Of a DNA stretch of 64,000 nucleotides, positions 37,146 through 48,181 are shown one piece after another. The translations under genes and the position numbers were made by a program. Origin of the DNA: Saccharomycopsis fibuligera x Saccharomycopsis cf. fibuligera (lineage: Eukaryota > Ascomycota > Saccharomycetes > Ascoideales > Saccharomycopsidaceae); contig CP012810.1 in the NCBI GenBank assembly GCA_001936135.1, positions 806,001-870,000 on the forward strand, written 5' to 3'. How positions within the stretch are numbered: position 1 is the first letter of the stretch; each line of letters opens with the position of its first letter. The notes beneath the pieces were generated by a model. It did no database searches. It had not been told where the DNA came from and worked only from the letters and a program-made list of their open reading frames with translations.

Positions 37146-40059
37146 ATGTCACTTATAAGATACAATAATGGCGAGAACAACAATCTCAATGTTGTATTGT
37201 AAGTATTTTGGACGCAATTTCTGGCTGGTTAGAACTTAACGCCTAGTTCATCTGACACTACTCAAAAAGCACTACAAAATCTAACCAAGTATTAGACACG
37301 ACCCATCAAGGGATGCAATGATTGTTCATGATGCCAATTCAAACAGCTTTCAACTAGTCAAGACTAGCACTGCTTTTGCGGCTCCGTCTTCTCTGTCTTT
37401 CCGTAGCAATGACTTTCTTCCCAGTTCTGCTGGCCATCATCACAATCGCCACGGCGCTAACGACTCCCTGCTGACACTCGCTACCCAGACAAGAAACAGC
37501 ACGAGCTTCAAGTGTCCTAACTGTGGCTCTTTCTTAAATACTAATGGTTTCAATGTCAACGTCAATGGCAGCGGCAATGGTAACCTCAATGGTAATAATA
37601 ATAGTAACAACAACAGTAACAATCATAATAGTGGCGGCTCTGTGTCAAACGATGGGCAAGATAGAGACAATATACATGCTTCTTTTGCTAGAAGAAGATC
37701 TGACGTTTTCAACAACAGGTACAATAGAAATTTTAAGTACGTTAACAACAATTATTTCAAATTATTGGCTCTATCTTCCAATTTTGATGAAAATCAAATT
37801 GATAGCCAAGATATGCTGCATGGTTCTGGCGGATTACCTGCACTTGAAGTTGGATCTTCTTCTTCTTCCTCTTCGGTTTCTTTGTTAACACATCCACGCC
37901 CTGATCCAGCAAAGATACTCAGCTTGGAAAATGAAAACCACACATCGGCAGCAGCAGCAGCAGCAACTAGAACAAGACCAGCTCTTCCTCTGTTGGAAAA
38001 CCCCAGTGATTTGGCATCCAAATTGTACGAAGAATTACCAGCAAATCTTTTCACACAAGAATATTTTGCCAAATTCTTTAAGGTGGATAAATTGCTTGGT
38101 AGAGGCTCTAATGCCGTTGTTTACAAAGTTGAACATTTTATTAATAACTTTTCATTAGGATATTTTGCTGTCAAGAAGATTCCAATTGGAAATGATACTC
38201 GTGGCTTAAGTCGCATTCTCCGTGAAGTGGAGCTTCTTTGCTTATTGAGTACTTCCAATAAAAATTTGGTTAAATATAATCACGTTTGGCTAGAAATTAG
38301 TCAAGTTAGTGATTTTGGTCCGCAAGTGCCTTGTGCATTTATCTTGACTGAGTATTGCGACGGTGGTAATCTTGAAGATATGGTAAATAATTTGAAGACT
38401 CCAAAGGATGATATTGAAACTAGAAAACAGAAAGTCCGGGAGCTTCGCAAACGCAAAAGACAACAGGAAAGGGATTCTGGTGCTGGTTCTGGTTCTGGTT
38501 CTGCTGGTAATGGTAGCGCTAACATTAATAATGGAGAAGATAGTAATCTTACAAATAGTGCCATTGATAATAATAATTATGGTTCCCGGTTACTTACTAT
38601 TATTGAGATCTTAAAATTCTTCAAAGATATAGTGACTGGAGTTTACGAATTACATCTTAATCATATTATTCACCGAGACTTAAAGCCCTCAAATTGTTTA
38701 CTTTCTACAAGGTATGAAGACCCGCCAGATGACATTGACCCAGGAAAGGTGTATGATGAAATTAAGTATAAGCAGTACTCTTCCCTTCCTAGCATACTTG
38801 TATCTGATTTTGGTGAAAGCCAATTTGAGGGCAAAACAAGAAATTCAACGGGAGCCACTGGCACATTGGAATTTGTTGCTCCTGAACTTTTAACTCCTGC
38901 CGTGGCCACTGATATTTCCCAGAGTCTATTAGCAAATAAACCGATTTTAACAAATTTCAGCAAAAAGACAGACATGTTTGGTTTGGGCATGATTTTATTT
39001 TTTATGTGTTTTGGCACATTGCCTTACTTCATGGACACCACCCCATCATCTACATTTCCATTAAATAATAGTGGGCAACTTCCTACTCGCGGCGGGTTTA
39101 CCGCCAGTGACACTAATGATACTAACTATTCCAACCTCAAGTCAAAAATTAAGCATTTTGACATCAAAGAATTCTTCAACTCGCTGAGTTTCAAACAACA
39201 CTATTATAGAGATGACCTCCCTGAAGAAATGTATAATCTCTTAAGGAACCTTCTTAGCCGCAACCCAGCAGAGCGCATGTTGACTCCAGAGCTTTTAAAA
39301 GTGCTTAATCAAATAATCGGAAAAGAAATTTGCGCCAACAATGCTAGTAACTTTATTTTCAATGACAAAGCCGGGTTTGGCAGTAAGACTGATTTTTTTG
39401 ATGGTTTTGCAGAAGTGCAAGAAACGTCAAACTTTGCTAGACCACCAGACAGGAGAGATACTGAAAGTTCATTAATGGTTCTCGACACGAGCAGTGCGGA
39501 GTCATTAAGTTCACTTATTCTGTCTCAGGATGGTAAAGAAGAAAATAATGATTATAACCTCAATGACATCAATGATCCGCGGTATGAAAATGAAGAAGAG
39601 CATAATAGGGCCTCTAAGTTTGCTGTGTACTATAAATTCAATCTACTACGCAAATTGCCAACCCAAGGGGTAAAATATTGGACTGTCAGAATCTTGTTGT
39701 TGTTGACACAATTGGCATTCATTATTTTCTTTATGCAACAGTACTACACTTTTTCAGATACCCAATCAACATCATCGTCACCATTTTTCAATCAAGAACA
39801 CAGGGCATATTATACACAGGAAGAAGTACATTATGTGAATGGGAAACAGGCAGAAATTGGGCTTGAGTCTCCCTCAGTTATCCAGCCTACTTTGGCTACA
39901 ATTTGGCCAAATCAGAAACTCTTCATCTTTAACATATTGATAGTTGGGTTGTCTATTTCTATTGGCAAAATTGCTCCTTTGATGGGGTTGGTGGCCGGCT
40001 TAAGTGTTGTTGATGTTGCAGCATTGTTTATTCAAAAGTATTATTTTTATTATTGTTAG
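37146..40059 (+). CDS. IKS1: Ser/Thr kinase Iks1, two exons
   Basis: I read this as exon 37146-37198, intron 37199-37295 and exon 37296-40059, giving 938 aa. Exon 1 encodes MSLIRYNNGENNNLNVV; the donor is GTAAGT, the branch region CTAAC at 37281 and the acceptor TTAG at 37295. The joined VVLHDPSRDAMIVHDANSNS resembles the start of S. cerevisiae Iks1. Acceptor CAAG at 37310 also stays in frame. A CPNCG motif and Asn-rich linker precede the kinase: GRGSNAVVYKV near 281, HRDLKPSN near 477, DFGES in place of DFG-L/F. Two or three hydrophobic segments lie near 814-832 and 890-938, so it is probably membrane-anchored. Cellular role in the family is poorly known. Confidence 0.88.
37199..37295 (+). 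other. IKS1 intron (97 nt)
   Basis: GTAAGT donor directly after GTA-TT of exon 1; CTAAC at 37281-37285; TATTAG acceptor at 37290-37295. Reading through would hit TAA at once. Splicing restores the frame of the long downstream ORF and adds an N-terminus that resembles the orthologue. Confidence 0.7.
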
Positions 40060-40963
40060 ACATACAACACAACATGACGAAGTTAACGAGTCATTTTTGT
40101 TTTCATTTCCTTCTTTTTTTTGTTAGTTTTTTGTTCTTTTGTTTTCTGATTTTCATTTCTTGATATTTTTTTCTTTTTTTTTTTTTTTTTTATTGGTCTT
40201 TGTCTATTGCATGCTTTTCACGCAATTTTTCAAACAGTTGTGTTAACCACCTTCAACTTTATACCATTCTTCGGGTATAACTTTTATTTCTTACTTACAG
40301 CTCATGGATCTAGATATTACACTAAATAACACTACACTACACTACATTACACTACACTACACTAAGTTCACAAATATATAAAATTTTAGCGTTACAAACA
40401 TAAATAAAAAGAAGAAAGCTACAAATAATGTAGAACTAATAGCATCACTGGCATCATTATATCTCTCTGTATTCTAGTATAATATAGTGAGCCCACACCT
40501 TGAGTGCCTGAATTTGTGCTTCAAATAATAATATAAATGATTTCAATAAAAATCAGAATAAAGTATAGAAAATTTTGCAAGTCGAACATGCCATGTAGGT
40601 TTCTATATTACATTAGCGCAAGATATTTACAAAGCCATAATTATATTATATTAATTCTGATATAGATGCATAATATCTTACGCTTACTTTGTCCTTTTGT
40701 TATTTTTTTTTTCTCGTTCATTGTTTCAGCGAAGTGTTCATTGACTTATAAGTTAGGACTATGTAATCAGTTATCAACCTATCAAACTATCTATGCATCT
40801 ATAAATATTTTTACATCTATTAATTCGTGCTCTGATTTTCTTACTTTTCAAAGTTTCCAATACGGTAATTATTTTTGTTATTCCATATCCACAGCCTGAC
40901 CTCGCATTCATGAAGGAAAACCACAAATTTGGGCATCCATTTAATAATTCCAAAGTCAGTCAC
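40060..40963. other. Convergent intergenic, IKS1 3' end
   Basis: About 900 bases with T tracts (40110-40190) after IKS1, a CACTA pentanucleotide array (40331-40364) and AT-rich sequence. A 77-codon frame at 40666-40899 has no features. Confidence 0.5.
40331..40364. repeat. CACTA pentanucleotide repeat
   Basis: About seven CACTA units, one degenerate (CATTA), in the convergent spacer after IKS1. Confidence 0.85.
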
Positions 40964-43900
40964 TCATGTCCTAATGTTCGAATATTCCCCATCCATATCA
41001 TTATTAACAAACAAATCACGATAAAAATCATAAAAATTATCATACTCAGATGTATCAGGCATTAAAATGTTATCTAGGCTGGTTTGATCAACATTGAATA
41101 AAAATAGTGATTCTGGCTCAAGTGGTTGTTGATGTTGATGTTGATGTGGCTGATTATGGTGCTGGTGCTGGTGCAGGTGCAGTAATTGTGATTGCGATTG
41201 TAATTGTGGCTGAGATTCTGTTTGTTTGTGTAGCTGGTGATGTTGCTGGTGAAGATGTTGATGATGACTATGTTGGTGAAATTGATGGGGTGCAAATGAT
41301 ACATGACCATTACTGTGGGGGCTAGTATGGACAGGAAATTGTTGTAATTCCGGCGATATTACGCTTGATGGTGCTGGAGATGAATTAGAGACGCCATTTC
41401 TGTGATTATTGGGAGAATTAGCAAGTCCGTCAAAATTTTGATGCAGAATAGGGAACCGATATTGCGAAGGAAGATCAAAACTTGTCGAGGTTGTCATAAT
41501 TGGAGGCGAGTTATTGGATTGTCCATTAAGATTGTGGCTATTTATTGGCTTTGTTACATCTACAGAAGCTGTAGTTGTGGCTGGTGGTGAAGTGTTTTGA
41601 AAGTCATTAACTTTTGTTGTTGACCTTTTTGATGTTATTTTTGTTGCTGATGTTATAGGGAAGTGTGAATGCTCCATTACCGAGCCAAGCAGATATTTGT
41701 TACCAATTTTCCAAGATGCATTAAATTCGGGTATTTTGAACTGATTGCATTGTTGATGTTTCTGCTGTTGTTGTTGCTGTGGACTGAATAAATACCGCTC
41801 ATGTCCGGTATCACTATATGATCGAGCTTTAAGTGGCAAATACTCCAGTGCGGTCTTGACGCTTGGCTTGCTAGCACTGAAACTGGTAGTCCGCTTGCGA
41901 ATGTCAGATGTAGTGTATCTGATATTATGGCCTTGTTCAGAAGTAGAAAGAGATTCTGCAATATTACTAAGCACACTTCCTGTATCATCTTCAACCGCAG
42001 CTTCATTCTCATCATCACCGAGGTTTTCATCGCTACTGTCACGTTTATCCCCATCATCACCTTCTTGTTGTATTTCATTTTCATTTCTGAAAGCTTGTTT
42101 GACTTGAGAATCGACTTCCAATTCATCATCATCATCATCCTGGAAATCAATATCACTTTCATCAAAGCTATTAACTGAAAGTCCATTTTCAGTAGTAGCC
42201 GCAGTTTCGGTTTTATCAACACTATTAGAAGCATTTTTTGAGGATGAAGACGCATGGTTCAAAGTATCAAACAAAATACTATGATCTTTTATAGCTGCAT
42301 CGATAATTAATTTTAATACTTTTTCCAATGTATCAGTAGCATCATTTTTCTTTATTCCTAATTTTTTTAGGTTCCAGTAATTTTTACCAATAAGTTCAAT
42401 TGTTCTTCTCTTATTCTTGAACGATGTCATTGATGCAAGAGAATTAAGTAAAGTTAACGATGCATATATTATTTGATCAAATTGAAACATTGGTGAACCT
42501 TTAATAAAGTACGCATTGAGATCTAAAGTGTTTCTAAGAAGTTTAAAACAGTACTTTATTGATGTTTTGAAACAAATTTTTTTTAGCAAATCTAATGACT
42601 TGAGCTGTTGCAATGTGAATGACTTCATTTGTAAAGGATACAAAATCTTGTATTTGATTTCCAAATCTTTCAAGATCCTTTTCGAAAGATAAATATAATA
42701 ATAGTAAAATGCATTGATTAAAATTTTAGCAATATCGCTCCGAATAAGATGCTTATTTTGCTGCTTCCAATTTTCCATTTCCGGAATTCTTAACACCATG
42801 TTCTTTTCATCGACAAATCTCGACAATCGCGGGTCTTTGATATCGTTTAAAATCCCAACTGCAAATTTCTCATTATTTATCAAATTAACCACCAAAAATA
42901 ACAAATCCAATTTGGAGACAATAATTTTATCACCAACAAGAATCAACCCTTCCGGAAATTTCAAAATAAGCTTAGCAAAATTCAAATAATCATTCGTGAT
43001 AAAAACTGGCCTATTATTATCTAAAGAAGCTTGCAAAAATGCAATTAACAAAGAATTATAAATTCTTAAATGGAATAGCTGATCTTTATCATAACTTCTA
43101 GCCAATAAAACCTTAGTGAATATGTCCTGAAACCTAAACGCTATAATTATATGGTTCATTGCGAAATTAGTAATTAACCACTTATTCAACTTAAATTGAT
43201 TAGCTTCAGATTTGCGACTAATGTTGAATGTAGCAATATAGACTATTGCTTCAATATCATGATCTGTTAGATTGTCAATAAGCAATGCTTTTCCCAATAA
43301 TTTCATAGCAAGCTCAAATAAAGTTTTCTGCTCATTGACATAGTTATGACTATCGTCAAAACACATGCCAATAAGTACAAATATGCAAGAAATGAATGGA
43401 TGCTCAAATACATATTCTGGAGTAATGTTCTTGATACCACCAGGAATGATCCAAAAATGACTGATTTTGAGAAACGACTTGGCTAATTTTTGATAAAACG
43501 ATTGATTTTGGGTAAAAAGTTCAATAAATTCATTACACAGCGTTCTGAAAGTTGCATAATCGTTAGATTTCTGAAATAGAGAGTAGTCTATCTGATCTGT
43601 TAGCGAGGCTGGAGAAGAAGAGGTATAAAAATCTAGTTGAATATTGTCTATAGTATTGTTAATTAGAGTGTTGCTTACAAGCGATTCCTCTCTATCCTTC
43701 GAGCTTGAACAAAGCGCTAAGTTTGCCATTTTTGTATTAGCGCTTGTATTGTTATTGTAATTACTATGGATAACGCTGTCTTTATAATTTGTGTTACTAT
43801 AATTATGGCCACTGGCGCTTCGCAATTCATCCATGTTGGCGCTTAATTCTTCAAATCTTTTCTCAAAGGAGTTGAGTTTCTGCAAAATAAGTTCCATATT

Positions 43901-44296
43901 ACTTAGTTGTTGTTGTTGCTGCTGTCGCTGATGAATAGTATCCTTAATAATTTCCTCGGTGGTCAAATTATCAATCTGCAGCTGATCAACAGCAGAATTG
44001 GCCTCGCTGACCTGATTTTCAATATTTGTTCTCTGCAAGATCTTCTTGTTGTTGCTGATTGTGTCGATAGCGCACGAAGTAATGGTACTGCCATTATCCG
44101 ATGGCGTTGTCCTAACATCACCAGAATTTTTCAATGAGCAGTCAAGCTTCAACACTGAGCAGCGATGACATGTAGGGATCCCTTGTACCCGATCACAGCG
44201 CGTCTTGAGCTTCCTACAAGATTCACAGGACATAATCCGCCGTCTTTTTCTAGCTGGAGAAGCAGCGCGGGGGCGGTTATCCGTCTTTGAAGACAT
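40964..44296 (-). CDS. Zn2Cys6 fungal transcription factor
   Basis: 1110 aa. The zinc cluster is at the N-terminus: Cys24, 27, 34, 43, 46 and 53 (CX2CX6CX8CX2CX6C), preceded by basic RKRRR, so it should bind DNA in the nucleus, usually as a dimer on CGG triplets. A Gln-rich coiled segment near 120-160 may dimerise. Residues about 230-640 look like the helical middle homology region of such regulators (EYVFEHPFISCIFVLIGMCFD, LTDHDIEAIVYIATFNIS). An acidic block (about 690-760) and a His/Gln-rich tail could activate. The short DFYRDLFVNNDMDGE element ends the protein. I cannot assign an orthologue; War1/Pdr-like regulators are candidates only. Confidence 0.85.
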   Translation of the reverse strand: MSSKTDNRPRAASPARKRRRIMSCESCRKLKTRCDRVQGIPTCHRCSVLKLDCSLKNSGDVRTTPSDNGSTITSCAIDTISNNKKILQRTNIENQVSEANSAVDQLQIDNLTTEEIIKDTIHQRQQQQQQLSNMELILQKLNSFEKRFEELSANMDELRSASGHNYSNTNYKDSVIHSNYNNNTSANTKMANLALCSSSKDREESLVSNTLINNTIDNIQLDFYTSSSPASLTDQIDYSLFQKSNDYATFRTLCNEFIELFTQNQSFYQKLAKSFLKISHFWIIPGGIKNITPEYVFEHPFISCIFVLIGMCFDDSHNYVNEQKTLFELAMKLLGKALLIDNLTDHDIEAIVYIATFNISRKSEANQFKLNKWLITNFAMNHIIIAFRFQDIFTKVLLARSYDKDQLFHLRIYNSLLIAFLQASLDNNRPVFITNDYLNFAKLILKFPEGLILVGDKIIVSKLDLLFLVVNLINNEKFAVGILNDIKDPRLSRFVDEKNMVLRIPEMENWKQQNKHLIRSDIAKILINAFYYYYIYLSKRILKDLEIKYKILYPLQMKSFTLQQLKSLDLLKKICFKTSIKYCFKLLRNTLDLNAYFIKGSPMFQFDQIIYASLTLLNSLASMTSFKNKRRTIELIGKNYWNLKKLGIKKNDATDTLEKVLKLIIDAAIKDHSILFDTLNHASSSSKNASNSVDKTETAATTENGLSVNSFDESDIDFQDDDDDELEVDSQVKQAFRNENEIQQEGDDGDKRDSSDENLGDDENEAAVEDDTGSVLSNIAESLSTSEQGHNIRYTTSDIRKRTTSFSASKPSVKTALEYLPLKARSYSDTGHERYLFSPQQQQQQKHQQCNQFKIPEFNASWKIGNKYLLGSVMEHSHFPITSATKITSKRSTTKVNDFQNTSPPATTTASVDVTKPINSHNLNGQSNNSPPIMTTSTSFDLPSQYRFPILHQNFDGLANSPNNHRNGVSNSSPAPSSVISPELQQFPVHTSPHSNGHVSFAPHQFHQHSHHQHLHQQHHQLHKQTESQPQLQSQSQLLHLHQHQHHNQPHQHQHQQPLEPESLFLFNVDQTSLDNILMPDTSEYDNFYDFYRDLFVNNDMDGEYSNIRT

Positions 44297-44723
44297 GTTT
44301 GTGGTATCAGCTGTCGTCTTCAGCTTCTTTGTCTATTGCTCTATATTTTGCTGCTTTGCAATAGGATAGGTAATAATACTGATACTGATTGAAGTGAGGA
44401 AGACCGAATGAGAGAGAAAAGAGCAAAGGCGCCAGTGTATTAGAATCTGTCAAGGCAGGCATAACTGTAGTTAGAAAAATACGGCTGTCGCCGGGATACC
44501 AGTCACCTTCCTTCGTCTCGTCACTCCCCGCGAGGTCTCCGCCCGCCGGGTACCAGCGCCCTCAGTGCCCCAGCGCATGATAACGTCGCCTGCAGTGTCT
44601 ATCAGTAGCCACTAAGCAGCGCTCACTGCATCAAAACCGGAGCACTAGCCAAAGATAGCAGCTTTAGTCTCATTTTCAAGCTCGTAATTATTTCTATATA
44701 GAGTGGCTCGCTTGCAGTGTATC
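44297..44723. other. Intergenic, promoter of the Zn2Cys6 gene
   Basis: 427 bases between tandem minus-strand genes. The part at 44480-44600 is GC-rich for this genome and repeats GGGTACC / GGGATACC-like words. No ORF. Confidence 0.5.
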
Positions 44724-47411
44724 TCATTTAGCCTTGGAGCTGATACTATTGATATAGCCTTTCTTGTAGTAGTATGCATTGGAACTCTTGTGTTTCAGGC
44801 CTCCAGATTTCCGGTAGTGAGATCCAGAATATTTCTTTGAGGAAGATGAATGTGAATCGTGCTTTTGCAGTTGCTGATGTTGTAGTTGTTGCTGTAAAGC
44901 TTGCTGCTTGGACACCCGCAAGCCGCCAATTTTGCCCTCTAGCTCATTGAGGTTAATCTGGACCGCGTATGACTTGTATTTTTTCTTTTTTCCTAAGCCT
45001 TCTGGCTTTTCTGATTTGGTGGTTTCCTTATTGTTTTCAGTAGTAAATAGCGGTATCGAAGGCAAACTTAGCCTAAATTCAATAATTGATGATGACTTGA
45101 ATTTTATTATCGTTGATTTGGCTTGAATTTCTCTCACAAACATAAAATTGTTGTCAGCACGCTTATAGAAAGTAGATGAAAATCCTTCAGGATATGAAGC
45201 ATCATAGTTAACGATACTGTCTAGTGAAATTTTCGGATGCAATTCTTCTTCATCCGTACTTTCATCATTTCCGTTGACACTAATATTGTTACCGTTCAAC
45301 TCATGAATTTCTTCTTTGGGTGGTAGTTGCTTGGGAGGCAGGCTACCACCTAGATTAAATCCTTCCAAAGAAACCAAAATATCATCTTCATCATCCCCAT
45401 TTTTCTTCAAAGCCTCGCTGAATTGCGTGTTCATGCTGTTTATCTGATTCTCAAGATCATTAGAATGAGCCACTAGCTTCTTATGCTTAAGAGATAGCGA
45501 ATTGACCGCGCATTGATTTTCATCTTTCTCATCAAGATTTATCTGTAGCGCATTGTTGACCTTCTGTGCCGGGCTACTAAGTTGTTTACTGTTTTGAGTT
45601 GTTAAACTTGAATTAATTCTATCCTTATCCTTGTTATTTATTATGTTGTTGTTGTTATTGCCTTGGGAATTTAGCAAATGCAAAAAGTTGGAGTTTCTTC
45701 GTTGAGTGTATGGATCAGAATTCGAAAAATAGCCTGTATTATACTGACCATCGTTGCTATTTGCGCCATTCAAACTCAAATTGCTGACACTTGGAACTGA
45801 AGAAGAAACAGTATTAGAAGGGTTGCTGTAACTTTGGGTAGCATCTAAGCTATTCAAAAAAAGGTTTTGTGCGTTATTACCATTGTAACTTTCTTCGGTG
45901 TTACTGTTACTATTACGCAAAAAGATGTCATTATCAGTGGTTTGTGATTCATCATGTATAAAATTTGGAATCATATCTTCTGTATTTTTCTCAAATGCTA
46001 GATCGAACGAATCTAATGATTTATTTTTCAATGTGTCTAAGATATTATTGGCGTTATGATTCATATTGTAATTCATATCATTATGGGTACTACCATTAGG
46101 AACTCTTCCAACAGAATTGAAGCTAGTGTCTAAGAATAAATTGTCTCCGGTCAAATTTTTGTACGAATCCGTTGGTGTGTTTAAGCTTGAGGCTAAGTTA
46201 AGGTGGGTAATATGGTCATTGTTGTTATAGTTGTTTGTGGAAGCGCTTGGTGTATTATTAGTTGTATTGTAGTTATATCTAACTCGCTCGCTTGTTGGTG
46301 AAGGAAAAAATCTAGAATAGAGATTTGAGCTGAGCACCGGGGTTGTAAGAGGCGTTTCTGTGTTGCTTGTTGTGGTATTGTTTGCATTTTTGGCATTATT
46401 ATGATTTATAGGATTTGAAAATGGGGCATCCATGAAACGACTTCCGTTGTTGGTTTTATTGAATCCGTTATGCTTGTTCGTATTCAACTGTACAGCGGCT
46501 CTGTTGTTTTGATATGTCGAAGTGTTAATATCGAGGTATGAAGATATAGTATTGTTTGAATTAGAACACGTTGTGTCAAAAGCAGGAAATCTTGGTGTAG
46601 AAGTGCCACTTGTTTTCGAATTGCCGAAGGCGCTTGAAGTATTGCCAGTAGTGCCAGTATTGCCAGTATTAGTTGAACCTCCAAAGTCGAATAACTGATC
46701 ATTAAAGCCGCTGTTGAAATTCAGAGTGCTATTGATTGTTCTACCTCCAGAAGCGCCACTGATAGAATTATCTATGTCATTAGATGGAGCGGTAAAACTG
46801 TCAGATCCTTGGAAGTTAGTGTTGCTGACGGCACTAGGAGCCGCTGAGCCATTGTTGTTGAAGTTCGTGAAAGATAATGGGTTGCTCATCAATGATGCCG
46901 AAGTTGAGTTAGTAGCGCTAGGAGTATTGGAAGCAGTCGAGGAAGCTGCTGGCATAATGTTGTCAGTTGGATAAAAGTTTGAAGTCGAAGACAAATTGTT
47001 GTTGCCGCCAAAGGCAGATGATTTCCCGGAGAAAAGATCGTATTTGTTTAAAGCACTGTTATCATTGTTGGTACCGCTGCCATTTTTGGACCAAATACTG
47101 GCCAGAGTTGCCTTTGGGCCAAGAGAAACTGCGTTACTGTTACCAGTACTAAAATAGCCATCATGGCTTGCACCGATATTGCTGCTGCTGCTGCTGTTAT
47201 TGTTGTTGTTATTGTTGTGGTTGATTCCAGTAGTGTGGAGATGGCCGGGAGCATCGTCGTTTGATATGTAGGCGCTCGCAGCGGAGTTAACGTTGCTAGA
47301 ATTACCATCATTATAGTTTTTCTGGTTCTTACTATTAAGAAGAATGAACGAATCATCCAAAAATGTTCTTCTGTTACCATTAAGGTTAACAGGACTAAAA
47401 AAGTTGCTCAT
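44724..47411 (-). CDS. Unrecognised Asn-rich protein
   Basis: 895 aa, dominated by Asn, Ser and Thr for the first 600 residues, a prion-like composition. I do not recognise a family. From about 640 it looks more ordered: an acidic/helical stretch (KHKKLVAHSNDLENQINSMN), EEELHPKISLDSIVNYDASYPEG, and then a predicted beta-rich module FMFVREIQAKSTIIKFKSSSIIEFRLSLPSIPLF. A Lys-rich segment (GKKKKYKSYAVQINLNEL), a Gln/His coil and a Ser/Lys/Tyr-rich basic tail end the protein. The composition suggests an RNA- or chromatin-associated regulator, but there is no motif to prove it. The ATG at 47411 is the first in frame. Confidence 0.75.
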   Translation of the reverse strand: MSNFFSPVNLNGNRRTFLDDSFILLNSKNQKNYNDGNSSNVNSAASAYISNDDAPGHLHTTGINHNNNNNNNSSSSSNIGASHDGYFSTGNSNAVSLGPKATLASIWSKNGSGTNNDNSALNKYDLFSGKSSAFGGNNNLSSTSNFYPTDNIMPAASSTASNTPSATNSTSASLMSNPLSFTNFNNNGSAAPSAVSNTNFQGSDSFTAPSNDIDNSISGASGGRTINSTLNFNSGFNDQLFDFGGSTNTGNTGTTGNTSSAFGNSKTSGTSTPRFPAFDTTCSNSNNTISSYLDINTSTYQNNRAAVQLNTNKHNGFNKTNNGSRFMDAPFSNPINHNNAKNANNTTTSNTETPLTTPVLSSNLYSRFFPSPTSERVRYNYNTTNNTPSASTNNYNNNDHITHLNLASSLNTPTDSYKNLTGDNLFLDTSFNSVGRVPNGSTHNDMNYNMNHNANNILDTLKNKSLDSFDLAFEKNTEDMIPNFIHDESQTTDNDIFLRNSNSNTEESYNGNNAQNLFLNSLDATQSYSNPSNTVSSSVPSVSNLSLNGANSNDGQYNTGYFSNSDPYTQRRNSNFLHLLNSQGNNNNNIINNKDKDRINSSLTTQNSKQLSSPAQKVNNALQINLDEKDENQCAVNSLSLKHKKLVAHSNDLENQINSMNTQFSEALKKNGDDEDDILVSLEGFNLGGSLPPKQLPPKEEIHELNGNNISVNGNDESTDEEELHPKISLDSIVNYDASYPEGFSSTFYKRADNNFMFVREIQAKSTIIKFKSSSIIEFRLSLPSIPLFTTENNKETTKSEKPEGLGKKKKYKSYAVQINLNELEGKIGGLRVSKQQALQQQLQHQQLQKHDSHSSSSKKYSGSHYRKSGGLKHKSSNAYYYKKGYINSISSKAK

Positions 47412-48181
47412 GTTGACTGGTGAAAAGGACGCTTGAAGACAATAACGGTACCAGCCGACTTGGAGAGTCGTGAAGATCTGCTCTAATGACTTACAGGGGC
47501 AGCTGGTATTGAGGAGACTCCCTTCCTATCAAGGGTCTGTAAGTTAAGTGTTGATGGTGTTTGGTAAGATGACTTGACAGGGCGATGACCAAGAGATCCC
47601 ACCAGATGTTGGCTAGTCCTTTTGATCCTCAGCGCCCGTTTTCTTTATTTTTTTTTTTTTTTTATTTTTTATTTCTACTCTTCTTCAATTTCGGTGCCTC
47701 CCGCAACAGCTCTTGATCGGGAAAAGGCATCACCCGGCGCTCTCACCGCCTCCCTAAGCATGCAATATATTTAGTAGTATACTAGAGTATATGTACTCTA
47801 ATAATTAACCGGTAATTAGCAGCTGTGCTTCGGGGAAGCTCAAGCATAAATGATTGATTAGTTCACTTATCTAGAAATTAAGACATATAGATGGTGTGAA
47901 CCACAGATAGCCGACATGTTGTAAAGCAAGAGAAAGAGAAACCATTTAGACCCAGGAATGAGTAACAGGACATTGTCAAGCGAGTAAGTGGCTTTAGCAG
48001 GCTTTCACTGTGGCAGTAGACTACAAAAACGCTCAGCATTCACATAATAAAAAGTCATCATACTGTTAATCAATTGTAAACTTCCTACATATATATCATA
48101 TTATATTATATTATATTCCTCGCTCGTTATCATTTTTCAGTACATTTTAGCACTGTAAATTCAACTTGCGCGGAGAGCAAA
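47412..48181. other. Intergenic upstream of the Asn-rich gene
   Basis: 770 bases between tandem minus-strand genes. T-rich tract at 47640-47670; otherwise AT-rich with a TATAT repeat (48088-48118). No ORF or RNA gene seen. Confidence 0.5.

Noticed and set aside
37313-37321. Tiny uORF ATG CAA TGA overlapping the apparent IKS1 start at 37318
   Set aside because: A spliced upstream exon places this stretch inside the coding sequence in another frame, so 37318 is probably not the start.
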